The notes under the pieces: model-generated
The model's input: the letters and a program-made list of their open reading frames with translations, nothing else
Database searches by the model: none
What the model was told of the DNA's origin: nothing
Part shown: positions 1 to 6,255 of the stretch, piece by piece
Numbering within the stretch: position 1 is the stretch's first letter
Layout: the number at the start of each line of letters is the position of its first letter
From: a virus
Length of the DNA stretch: 36,153 nt
Virus record (IMG/VR): IMGVR_UViG_3300027810_000028
Location: 1 to 36,153 of that record
Strand: one strand, 5' to 3'
Position numbers and translations under genes: made by a program

Positions 1-219
1 TTCTAGCAAAGTCTGCCACATAATATCTCTGGCCTGACCCTGCGTAGGAGCAACGTAAAAAACCTTACCATCCTTTTCAGAAAGTGCGTTTACTATTAGC
101 ATCCAAGCAGCTAACCTACTCTTACCAGTTCGTCTACCAGCAGCTACTACCTTAAACCTAGCATTACTTTCGTATACCTTTTCTTGCCAAGGTAATAGCT
201 TTATGTTTAACTCAGCCAT
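1..219 (-). CDS. terL: Terminase large subunit, N-terminal part (gene split by window ends)
   Basis: This is the N-terminal 73 codons of the DNA-packaging ATPase/nuclease. The reading frame is open to base 1 and continues in the same frame at 36099, because bases 1-54 repeat 36100-36153. The start ATG at 217-219 overlaps the lysozyme stop by 8 nt. A Walker A motif (AAGRRTGKS, about residues 26-34) binds ATP, followed by the VAPTQGQARDIMW segment typical of phage large terminases. Joined to the part at the right end, the full protein is about 419 aa, a normal length for the ATPase plus nuclease domains. The split comes from where the circle was opened, not from a broken gene. Confidence 0.93.
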   Translation of the reverse strand, partial: MAELNIKLLPWQEKVYESNARFKVVAAGRRTGKSRLAAWMLIVNALSEKDGKVFYVAPTQGQARDIMWQTLLE

Positions 220-697
220 GTAGTTGTGCCTCTAAAGCAGATACAAAATCTTTTACTCTACGTGGCGTTTGTTTATTCCAAGATGATAGTTCAGTACTAC
301 CCTCCTTCCTGTATTTTATTTCTTGAATAGCTCTACCCCATTTACCATTTTTCATGTGACTCCAAGCAGTAGGAAACTTTCTAGTCCAACCAGAACCTAG
401 TTGGAAGTTTACACTTACAAGAGCAACCTTTAACTCTTCAACTTGTTTAGCTTTATCTAAGAATTTAATCTGTCTGTCAGTAGCATCCATTGCTTTTTCT
501 GTATCTTTCTCGTACCAACGATATAAAATATCCTCTGGTATGTTTGTATCTAAAGGGTATAACTCTTGTTCTGATAACGATAATAGATGCCCTACTCCAC
601 CAGTAAGTTTACCAAGAGAATCTTTATATACATAATCCCTAAAGCCTTCAGCTAAAATAAGATGCCGTTTTACTTTATTGGCATAATCATTCTGCAT
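212..697 (-). CDS. Phage lysozyme (endolysin), T4-type GH24
   Basis: This 161 aa protein should cleave the glycan backbone of peptidoglycan at lysis. The catalytic pattern of T4 lysozyme is visible with exact spacing: E17 in AEGFR, D26 in YKDSLG and T32 in LTGGVGH, matching T4 E11, D20 and T26. There is no signal peptide or N-terminal membrane anchor, so it would need a holin for release; a holin candidate lies far away at 27044-27277. The gene overlaps terS at its start and terL at its end, so it sits inside the packaging cluster and is probably translationally coupled to both. Confidence 0.93.
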   Translation of the reverse strand: MQNDYANKVKRHLILAEGFRDYVYKDSLGKLTGGVGHLLSLSEQELYPLDTNIPEDILYRWYEKDTEKAMDATDRQIKFLDKAKQVEELKVALVSVNFQLGSGWTRKFPTAWSHMKNGKWGRAIQEIKYRKEGSTELSSWNKQTPRRVKDFVSALEAQLHG

Positions 698-1088
698 CTA
701 TTATGTCACCCTCTATATCTTTTATCTCAGGAGAACCAATACCACTAATAGTAATATTAATACTAGACTTATCACTAGCCATTTTCTCTTTCTCAAAATG
801 AGACAGAGGCATTAGCCTATCCATAACTAGTTTCCAAGCAGCAGCTTGGTTCTTATGCTCATCATCTAAAGCAGCATCTAATATAGTATCTAATACCCTT
901 TTACTTTTAGGGGACGCAAGAAGCCTAGCCTTATACTCTTTAATAGCAGTAGCTTCTCCAGCAGGTCTACCTACTTTACCTTTACTAGTACTAACTTCAC
1001 TTAGTCTTGGTCTACCCCTTTTCTTTTTAAGTTCAGGGGCAACATGTTTATAACTGGGATTGGTATTCTTTTTTTTCTTTGCTGGCAT
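687..1088 (-). CDS. terS: Probable terminase small subunit
   Basis: This 133 aa basic protein is the first gene of the leftward late operon and lies directly before lysozyme and terL. The N-terminus is lysine-rich and holds an AT-hook-like core RGRP (residues 24-27) and a second GRP at 40-42, fitting DNA recognition. The middle (about 60-95) looks helical, followed by an acidic tail. Small terminases recognise the packaging site and assemble as rings with the large subunit. The assignment rests on position, size and basic DNA-binding character, not on a diagnostic motif. An AAGG ribosome site precedes the ATG, and a perfect sigma-70-type promoter lies about 140 nt upstream. Confidence 0.72.
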   Translation of the reverse strand: MPAKKKKNTNPSYKHVAPELKKKRGRPRLSEVSTSKGKVGRPAGEATAIKEYKARLLASPKSKRVLDTILDAALDDEHKNQAAAWKLVMDRLMPLSHFEKEKMASDKSSINITISGIGSPEIKDIEGDIIDAE

Positions 1089-1136
1089 TATGTACCTTAA
1101 TGTTATCCAGAAGGTTGTGGCAATATCTCCCGCCTT

Positions 1137-1150
1137 CTTAAAATTTTAAG
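1137..1150. repeat. 14-bp perfect palindrome in the late leader
   Basis: CTTAAAATTTTAAG reads the same on both strands. It lies between the late promoter and terS, where a regulator could bind or a short hairpin could form in the transcript. No binding protein is known. Confidence 0.4.
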
Positions 1151-1229
1151 ATGAAAGAAGAAGAAGATGTAAGTTAAAATTAACTAACTAATAATTAATT
1201 CCTAACTTTAATTTTCTATAATAAGAAGT

Positions 1230-1258
1230 ATTATATCATACTTTTTTTAATGTGTCAA
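1230..1258 (-). promoter_or_regulatory. Sigma-70-type promoter for the late operon
   Basis: On the minus strand the sequence reads TTGACA (1258-1253), a 17-nt spacer and TATAAT (1235-1230), a perfect match to the bacterial housekeeping consensus. Transcription would start near 1222 and run through terS, lysozyme and terL. An AT-rich run lies in the spacer. Confidence 0.8.
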
Positions 1259-1675
1259 GCCTTATTTTCAAGAGTATTATATAGGCCACTTTTAATTAAA
1301 CTTTTACTTTAAAATTTTACTAGGTAAATCAATAAGATGCAAGGGTTCTTAATTTAACTTTTTTATGTAATTAGGCGGGTACTATAATACAAATAGCTGT
1401 CTGGCCTCCCCCCCGCCCCCTCCAGATGCGCATTCTTCTATATATAAGGAGTAGACGCACATAAAATTCTATATATATATAGCTTATCCACTTTCGATGG
1501 GGTGGGTGTGTGGTGGTAGGTACACTCACCAGCAAGGCCACCATATAAACCTAGTCGATGCCTTGGATATGTAGTCATAGCCTAGCTGTATCAACGGTTC
1601 ATATTTATTTTACTCTGTAAGTCATTGATATTATTGAGGTATTCAAATTAGATTGGTTTATTTGCATTTAGGGGG

Positions 1676-1704
1676 TTGACAGTCTTATGGCTGGCTGGTT
1701 TAAT
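1676..1704 (+). promoter_or_regulatory. Sigma-70-type early promoter
   Basis: TTGACA (1676-1681), a 17-nt spacer and TTTAAT (1699-1704, 5 of 6 to consensus) face the early gene block. Transcription would start near 1711, leaving a leader of about 320 nt before the first gene. Confidence 0.75.
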
Positions 1705-1979
1705 AGTCCTCAAGTTATCTGATACAAGAACTTGTTGACGGGTAAATACTTAGACGGTCGAGGTGCATTGGCGCTTTAGTTGATTTAGTCCGAAGTTAAA
1801 CGATAAGATAACTTACCTGCAATAGCAGGCGATAAAGCATCTATATAGAGCCAGTGTAATCTTGATGCTTATGACCCTATCCTCTGCAGACTACGATACT
1901 TCCGCTAGCGCAGCTATGTCTTATGAGTGCCTCTTAAGGGTTAAGACAGTTAAACGGTTAAGCTGGCGGGGTATTGTTA

Positions 1980-2036
1980 AACATATTAAAACTAGTATGT
2001 TTAATAATACTAACCAAGGAGTTTTAATATTATGTT
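1980..2036 (+). promoter_or_regulatory. Hairpin over the first early start codon
   Basis: In the early leader, 1985-1993 can pair with 2020-2028 (9 bp), and after a 3-nt bulge 1980-1984 pairs with 2032-2036, which includes the ATG of the next gene. A nested hairpin (1994-1998 with 2007-2011) sits inside. The AAGGAG ribosome site (2016-2021) is mostly in the junction between the stems. This could control translation of the first early gene; the pairing was found by eye. Confidence 0.4.
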
Positions 2037-2160
2037 GCATAAAAAAGTAGAGCTATACAAGGCTGGTTTAATATCAGCGGCAGAGCTTCAAAAAGCAATA
2101 GACTTTGAAAACATGGGCAGTGATACGAGATTCCTAACGATAGAGGACTTGATAAAATGA
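2032..2160 (+). CDS. Small early protein, 42 aa, unknown function
   Basis: This is the first gene after the early promoter. The ATG follows a strong AAGGAG ribosome site with 10-nt spacing, and the stop overlaps the next start as ATGA. The protein (starting MLHKKVELYKAGLISAAEL) is short, mixed-charge and probably helical. I do not recognise a family. Its position suggests expression immediately after infection. The start codon may be held in a leader hairpin. Confidence 0.7.
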   Translation: MLHKKVELYKAGLISAAELQKAIDFENMGSDTRFLTIEDLIK

Positions 2161-2549
2161 AACAATACGAAGATGCGATGAAGATTTATAATATCGGTAT
2201 TAAATATTATAAGGACAAGAATAACTGTTCCGTGGTAGCCGTTGCCGTGACTACAGGTGTTGCCTATGGTGCTGCCTTCAAAGCTTTAGAAAAAGCTGGT
2301 AGGGTTCGAGGAAGGGGCGCAACCACTGGACAAATAAAAGAAGCTTTAGATTATTTAGGATACACAACGAGGGCAGTTGTAGAACAGTTTAAAACAGTCA
2401 GGACAGTGACAGATTATTTACCAAGCACTGGCAACTTTCTAGCGTACAGCCCGAGCCATGTTTTATCTATCCGTAACGGTAGGGTCATAGATTGGACTGA
2501 AGGCAGAAGGCACAGAGTTTATACAGCATCAGAAGTTATTAAGAAATAA
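2157..2549 (+). CDS. Putative papain-like/C39-like cysteine protease, early
   Basis: This 130 aa protein has the layout of a small papain-fold peptidase. A cysteine begins a hydrophobic helix (NNCSVVAVA, C24), and a later strand pair carries a histidine then an aspartate (SPSHVLSIRNGRVIDWT, H101 and D112), matching a Cys-His-Asp triad. There is no signal peptide, so it would act in the host cytoplasm. The gene overlaps the preceding one by ATGA. The enzymatic call rests on this pattern alone; it could be an inactive relative or another fold. If active, an early protease could act on host factors, but no substrate can be read from the sequence. Confidence 0.5.
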   Translation: MKQYEDAMKIYNIGIKYYKDKNNCSVVAVAVTTGVAYGAAFKALEKAGRVRGRGATTGQIKEALDYLGYTTRAVVEQFKTVRTVTDYLPSTGNFLAYSPSHVLSIRNGRVIDWTEGRRHRVYTASEVIKK

Positions 2550-2552
2550 AGT

Positions 2553-2592
2553 TTGCATTGTGAAACCTGCTAAGGTAAAGTAGGTTTTGCAA
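2553..2592 (+). promoter_or_regulatory. Intergenic RNA hairpin after the protease-like gene
   Basis: AAACCTGC (2563-2570) pairs with GTAGGTTT (2580-2587, one G-U), and flanking TTGCA (2553-2557) can pair with TGCAA (2588-2592) around a one-sided bulge. No U-run follows directly, so a processing or stability element seems more likely than a terminator. Confidence 0.4.
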
Positions 2593-2622
2593 TACAGATT
2601 TTAACAACCAAAAGGTAAAATT

Positions 2623-2811
2623 ATGACTTATATGGAAATGTATGATGAGTTAAGAAAAGGGGGAAATGTTTTAGTAACATTAGAGGAACAGCAAGGGCTT
2701 TTTTCTTACTGCCTAAAAGCCAGCCAGACTGTTGATTGGAGACAAGACAAGTTCTGTGTTGATTGGAGACAAGAGAAAGTAGGTGATTTATATAGTATAT
2801 GGAGCGCATAA
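2623..2811 (+). CDS. Small early protein, 62 aa, unknown function
   Basis: An AAGG ribosome site precedes the ATG. The 62 aa product begins MTYMEMYDELRKGGNVLV and contains an internal duplication: VDWRQ occurs twice nine residues apart, encoded by a 17-bp direct repeat (2731-2747 and 2758-2774). I recognise no family. It lies in the string of small early plus-strand genes and ends just before the next start. Confidence 0.65.
   Translation: MTYMEMYDELRKGGNVLVTLEEQQGLFSYCLKASQTVDWRQDKFCVDWRQEKVGDLYSIWSA
2731..2774 (+). repeat. 17-bp in-frame direct repeat
   Basis: GTTGATTGGAGACAAGA occurs at 2731-2747 and 2758-2774, offset by 27 bp (nine codons), duplicating VDWRQ in the host gene. It keeps the reading frame. 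Confidence 0.85.
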
Positions 2812-2812
2812 A

Positions 2813-3094
2813 ATGAAAACATTTATAAGTAACAGAGAAGCAATCGACCAACTCTCAGGCATGACATATTTTAGTTATAGTGCTTGTGAAATGATTATTA
2901 AACATTATGAGGTTACGGATGATGAATATTTATTCGACCCCACAGAAATTTCTGAGGGTTGGCATGAGTATACAGCCGAAGAGATAATGGAGGAGCATGG
3001 CGTGACACCCCGGGAATTGTGTGATAGTGTAGTACATTTTTACCCAGTAAAATCGGACATAGGCCGCACCTTTCTATTCACCTTTGGAGATTAA
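2813..3094 (+). CDS. Early protein, 93 aa, unknown function
   Basis: The ATG at 2813 is preferred over an upstream ATG at 2783 because GGAG (2801-2804) stands 8 nt before it and it follows the previous stop directly. The protein is acidic, with a region reading YSACEMIIKHYE and a later EEIMEEHGVTPREL. It has no membrane segment or known motif. It belongs to the early operon. Confidence 0.7.
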   Translation: MKTFISNREAIDQLSGMTYFSYSACEMIIKHYEVTDDEYLFDPTEISEGWHEYTAEEIMEEHGVTPRELCDSVVHFYPVKSDIGRTFLFTFGD

Positions 3095-3099
3095 CTAAG

Positions 3100-3291
3100 A
3101 TGAGATTACACGAGCAAGTTAAGCATCAAAAGGAAGTTATTGAAGGCTATCAAATCGGTATTTCTGAAATAACGAGATACTTAGAATTAGACAAGTTTTC
3201 ACAAGATATATACGTAAACAAAAACGACATTTTTTTAAGGCTGGACGAAATAAAACATTATATTTTAACCATTGAAGGGGCATCAAAATGA
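3100..3291 (+). CDS. Small early protein, 63 aa, unknown function
   Basis: GGAG stands 9 nt before the ATG, and the stop overlaps the next start as ATGA. The product is probably all-helical and charged (MRLHEQVKHQKEVIEGYQIG at the start), possibly a short coiled coil. No family recognised. Confidence 0.65.
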   Translation: MRLHEQVKHQKEVIEGYQIGISEITRYLELDKFSQDIYVNKNDIFLRLDEIKHYILTIEGASK

Positions 3292-3512
3292 AGATTAAAA
3301 CAATAGGCAGTAATATGAAAGAGCTAGAAACGGGTAAAGTTAGCATCATGTTCAGCTATGAAACACCAGTGGCAGGATGGGACGATGAAGGGGCATTTAA
3401 GACGGCTACACATTATTCAGCCACCACTACAAGGCATATTAATAAATACCTAGACGGAGCGCCAGCGAGAAGCGTAGAGCAGTCTTACATTAACAGTATA
3501 GCAACTAGCTAA
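3288..3512 (+). CDS. Conserved small phage protein (SYxTPVA / TTxRHINK type)
   Basis: This 74 aa protein has a pattern I recognise from many phage and plasmid small proteins: FSYETPVA (about residues 22-29) followed by SATTTRHINKYL near residues 44-55. The function is unknown. Its start overlaps the preceding stop (ATGA), so it is probably translationally coupled. It lies in the early operon and is followed by a strong hairpin. Confidence 0.72.
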   Translation: MKIKTIGSNMKELETGKVSIMFSYETPVAGWDDEGAFKTATHYSATTTRHINKYLDGAPARSVEQSYINSIATS

Positions 3513-3524
3513 GGTTATAGCGTG

Positions 3525-3549
3525 AAGCAAGTTATTAATTAGCTTGCTT
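3525..3549 (+). terminator. Hairpin after early genes, possible weak terminator
   Basis: AAGCAAG (3525-3531) pairs with CTTGCTT (3543-3549); a U-G and two A-U pairs extend it to about 10 bp with a 5-nt loop. A run of T lies about 10 nt downstream (about 3560-3565), further than in a classical terminator, so it may attenuate or mark an RNA processing site. Confidence 0.4.
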
Positions 3550-3586
3550 TGCCATATAATTTTTTATAAACCACGGAGTAAACACA

Positions 3587-3766
3587 ATGAACGATAAAAA
3601 TATAGCCGAGTGGCTTAAAGCTAGGCCAGAAGTTGGCGTTTTAAACGGGGGCAAGTATTACGTCCACCTATACAAAGAAGGCAGCCCAACTATTTATAAA
3701 GAAATCGCAGTTTTTGACATGTACACTGGCAAACCAACGGAGCAAACACAATGCAAATTTTATTAG
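3587..3766 (+). CDS. Small early protein, 59 aa, unknown function
   Basis: The ATG follows CGGAGTAAACACA, a ribosome site layout repeated almost exactly before the next gene. The product begins MNDKNIAEWLKARPEVGVLN and looks like a small alpha/beta protein with several tyrosines. Its 3' end overlaps the next gene by 16 nt in another frame. No family recognised. Confidence 0.65.
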   Translation: MNDKNIAEWLKARPEVGVLNGGKYYVHLYKEGSPTIYKEIAVFDMYTGKPTEQTQCKFY

Positions 3767-3912
3767 CTTTAGCAATTTTATTAGTAGTTATAGGTAGTGA
3801 CCCACAAGATGAACAAGATTTAATACCCTCAACAAAATACGAAAGGTGCTTGATAATGTACGGAGAAACAAGAGAAGAGAACACCCAATGTAATTGGAAC
3901 GGAACAAAATAA
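3751..3912 (+). CDS. Small single-pass membrane protein, 53 aa
   Basis: The first 14 residues (MQILLALAILLVVI) are very hydrophobic, giving a membrane anchor or uncleaved signal, followed by an acidic, polar tail with two cysteines. The ATG follows CGGAGCAAACACA. It could act at the inner membrane, but no function is evident from sequence. It starts inside the end of the previous gene. Confidence 0.65.
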   Translation: MQILLALAILLVVIGSDPQDEQDLIPSTKYERCLIMYGETREENTQCNWNGTK

Positions 3913-3924
3913 AAAAAATAAAGC

Positions 3925-3952
3925 TTGACAAGTTTTTGATAGCTGTTAAACT
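3925..3952 (+). promoter_or_regulatory. Sigma-70-type promoter, second early unit
   Basis: TTGACA (3925-3930), a 16-nt spacer and TAAACT (3947-3952) preceded by TGT, giving an extended -10 (TGTTAAACT). It lies in the gap before a new group of small genes and primase-helicase. Confidence 0.6.
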
Positions 3953-3972
3953 AAAAAAGAGAGAAAAGAAAT

Positions 3973-4125
3973 ATGATTGATAACGATTATACATATACTA
4001 TTAATTTATATTTAGATAGCAAAAACAACAAAAGTATCAGCGACATTATGAAGGATGAAAACGTAAGTTTTGAAAAAGCACTAGACTTAATTCAACAAGG
4101 AAAGGATAGTTATTATGACCATTAA
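3973..4125 (+). CDS. Small early protein, 50 aa, unknown function
   Basis: This is the first gene behind the promoter at 3925. A purine-rich GAGAAAAG precedes the ATG. The product begins MIDNDYTYTINLYLDSKNNK and ends in a helical segment with FEKALDLIQQGKD. No family recognised. It overlaps the next gene by 11 nt. Confidence 0.6.
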   Translation: MIDNDYTYTINLYLDSKNNKSISDIMKDENVSFEKALDLIQQGKDSYYDH

Positions 4126-4303
4126 AAAAGATAATTCATATCATATGGAAAGACTAGAAAGTCAGTTAGATTACTTAGAAAAAAGGCACACTTTCGGAGT
4201 GCATGATGACGGAGAGGACAGCCTTAGACAGTTAGAAATACAGAAAAATGCAGTCAAAACCATGATACAATTAGAAATGATACAACAACAGGGGATTAAA
4301 TAA
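4115..4303 (+). CDS. Small early protein, 62 aa, probable coiled coil
   Basis: AAGGAAAGG precedes the ATG. The product is rich in charged residues with heptad-like leucines (MERLESQLDYLEKRHTFG), then a short acidic linker and a second helix, so an antiparallel coiled coil is likely. No family recognised. Confidence 0.65.
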   Translation: MTIKKDNSYHMERLESQLDYLEKRHTFGVHDDGEDSLRQLEIQKNAVKTMIQLEMIQQQGIK

Positions 4304-4304
4304 C

Positions 4305-4475
4305 ATGAGTAAAATAAAAGCACTATACGAAGATACACTGGAAACAATGGAGACAAAGTACGGATACGGGTATACGTCAGACTACAAAGACGAGGCGCTA
4401 GTACGTATACTAGAAAGCTACGAGGCAGAGTCACTGTCTAGGGTGACAGATTTAGGATGGTCATCAGAAGATTAG
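4305..4475 (+). CDS. Small early protein, 56 aa, unknown function
   Basis: The ATG begins one nucleotide after the preceding stop. The product begins MSKIKALYEDTLETMETKYG and is acidic and probably helical. It overlaps the next short reading frame by 19 nt. No family recognised. Confidence 0.6.
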   Translation: MSKIKALYEDTLETMETKYGYGYTSDYKDEALVRILESYEAESLSRVTDLGWSSED

Positions 4476-4594
4476 AAAAAATGTTTAACTTTTTAATAAA
4501 CTTTACTTCAACACATGCGTTTAAATTAGTATTACTCGCAGTGGAAATAATAACAATGTTAGCTATAATAGTTAACGTCATTCACCATTGGTGA
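4457..4594 (+). CDS. Small membrane protein, 45 aa
   Basis: After a short basic start (MVIRRLEK) the frame encodes a hydrophobic helix of about 20 residues (KLVLLAVEIITMLAIIVNVI) and ends in HHW. An internal ATG at 4481 is an alternative start. The ribosome site is weak, so expression may rely on coupling to the preceding gene. It might be a small inner-membrane effector or holin-like protein; the early position argues against lysis. Confidence 0.5.
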   Translation: MVIRRLEKMFNFLINFTSTHAFKLVLLAVEIITMLAIIVNVIHHW

Positions 4595-4605
4595 GGGGGG
4601 ACAAC

Positions 4606-6255
4606 ATGAACAGTCAGGGAACAGCAGCATATAAAATAGCTTGCCCAGAATGTGGCAGTAGGGACGGCAACCAAGTTTTCACGTATGAAGATAAAGAAGA
4701 CGATAGTTATTGTTTTGCATGCTCTACGCTGTTCCCTTCTAATAACAAAAAGGAAACATTTGTAATGCCAGAACAAAACAAAAACTTTAATCCTAAAATG
4801 TTTGACACTAACCCAGCGTTAGCTTTAACCGATAGAGGTATTAGGAAAGAAGTAGTTGAGATATACGGCGTAAAGGTTGGACTTAATGAGTCAGATGGTA
4901 AAACAATAACGCATCACTATTACCCTGATCACAAAGACGGTAAGGTATCAGGCTTTGAAGTTAGAGAAGTAGATACTAAAAGCTTTAAAGGAGTAGGTGA
5001 CCGAAAAGGAAGCCTTGATTTATGGGGGCAACACTTAGCAGGGAAGAACGGAAGCAACAAGTTGTTTATCACCGAGGGCAGGTGCGATGCCATGGCGCTT
5101 TATCAAGTTATAATAGACAACACGCCAGCTAAGTTTAAGTCTTACCTTCCATCAGTAGTTAGCTTAACACGAGGAGCTACTACAGGACTAAAGGATATAA
5201 TAAACAACAGAGAATTTGTAGACACATACAAAGAAGTCATACTAGTATTAGACGGTGACGAGGCTGGACAGAAAGCAACAAAGGATATTCTAAAAGCGTT
5301 TAACAACTTCAAAGTAGCCAAGCTACCACTGAAAGATGCTAATGATATGCTGATCCAAGGTAGAGGCAAAGAGCTATACCAGAAAGCAGTATGGGATAGC
5401 ACAGTAGTTAGACAAGGTGAGGTGTTAGATATTGAAGACTTCATTGACAAGGCACTGGAGCAACCTAAGATGGGGCTATCATTTCCTTGGCCTACAGTCA
5501 CCAAGGCTTGCTTTGGAATTAGACCCAACACTATTCATATCGTAGGAGCAGCACCAAAGATAGGCAAGACTGACCACCAGCACCAACTAGTTACTCATCT
5601 TGTTTATCAAGAAGAGGTTAGCGTGGGTATGTTTGATTTAGAAAATTCACCAGCTAAAACAGCTAAGAAGTTAGCAGGAAAGAGAGACAAGGTAGACTAC
5701 ACTAGACCAGATGCGCAGTACGACACAGACAAGTTAAGAAGCACACTGTTAACTATGCAGGGTAAGGTTAGGTTCTACGATAGAAGTGCAAGCAGAGATT
5801 GGAATGACATCAGAATAGCTATAGAAGAAATGCACTTACTAGACGGTATTAATATATTTATCATAGACCCATTGACTGCACTAATTAGTAGATACGCATC
5901 AAGCGAGGCCAATGATAAACTCAACGAGATTATGACAGACATGGCAGACTTGGTACTAAAATACCCGATAACTATTTTCTGCTACAGTCACGTAAACCCT
6001 AAACCCAAGGGCAACAAGTCGCACGAGCAGGGCGGGAAGGTCTATTCACATGAGTTTACAGGCTCAAGGGCTATGGAGAAATGGGCGCATTATGGACACG
6101 GAATTAGCAGAGATAGGTCAGAGGATTGCCCACCAGAGAGAGAGAACATATCAGAATTTAGAATGTTATTTGACAGAGACTTCGGACAAGGGTATAGTTG
6201 TGATGTAATGTTTGACGAAAGAACAATAACTTATTTAGAGCCAAGGAGATACTAA
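4606..6255 (+). CDS. Primase-helicase, T7 gp4-like
   Basis: This 549 aa replication protein should unwind DNA and make RNA primers at the fork. The ATG at 4606 follows a GAGGGGGG ribosome site and is preferred to the upstream ATG at 4588. Domains in order: zinc-binding primase module (C13, C16, C36, C39), a TOPRIM domain (FITEGRCDA, then LVLDGDEAG near residues 215-225), and a RecA/DnaB-type helicase with Walker A GAAPKIGKT near 312-320 and an IFIIDPLTAL Walker B-like strand. Length matches T7 gp4 (566 aa). It is followed by a methyltransferase and DNA polymerase with no gaps. Confidence 0.94.
   Translation: MNSQGTAAYKIACPECGSRDGNQVFTYEDKEDDSYCFACSTLFPSNNKKETFVMPEQNKNFNPKMFDTNPALALTDRGIRKEVVEIYGVKVGLNESDGKTITHHYYPDHKDGKVSGFEVREVDTKSFKGVGDRKGSLDLWGQHLAGKNGSNKLFITEGRCDAMALYQVIIDNTPAKFKSYLPSVVSLTRGATTGLKDIINNREFVDTYKEVILVLDGDEAGQKATKDILKAFNNFKVAKLPLKDANDMLIQGRGKELYQKAVWDSTVVRQGEVLDIEDFIDKALEQPKMGLSFPWPTVTKACFGIRPNTIHIVGAAPKIGKTDHQHQLVTHLVYQEEVSVGMFDLENSPAKTAKKLAGKRDKVDYTRPDAQYDTDKLRSTLLTMQGKVRFYDRSASRDWNDIRIAIEEMHLLDGINIFIIDPLTALISRYASSEANDKLNEIMTDMADLVLKYPITIFCYSHVNPKPKGNKSHEQGGKVYSHEFTGSRAMEKWAHYGHGISRDRSEDCPPERENISEFRMLFDRDFGQGYSCDVMFDERTITYLEPRRY

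Larger units (their letters stand above)
1089..2031. other. Divergent control region, candidate replication origin
   Basis: This 943 bp stretch is the largest gene-free segment. It separates the leftward late operon from the rightward early operon and holds promoters for both. It contains a 14-bp palindrome (CTTAAAATTTTAAG, 1137-1150), a C-run segment (1408-1423, G-rich on the minus strand), an AT-rich core of TATA repeats (about 1437-1490) and a G-rich block (1499-1520). From 1705 to 2031 it would be a long leader of the early transcript with several small hairpins (for example CCTGC-AATA-GCAGG). No tRNA or convincing gene was seen. Use as an origin is inferred from composition and position only. 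Confidence 0.55.

Noticed and set aside
1089-2031. tRNA gene, attachment site or CRISPR in the control region
   Set aside because: No T-arm GGTTC context with a matching acceptor stem, no integrase anywhere, and no regularly spaced repeats were found by eye.
1862-2050. Plus-strand open frame of about 62 aa in the control region
   Set aside because: It has no ribosome site, begins with TTG or an unsupported ATG, has no family-like composition, and overlaps the well-supported start at 2032. The region is better read as leader.
5142-5531. Minus-strand open frame of 129 aa opposite primase-helicase
   Set aside because: Lies opposite conserved TOPRIM/helicase coding sequence, serine-rich antisense composition, no ribosome site.
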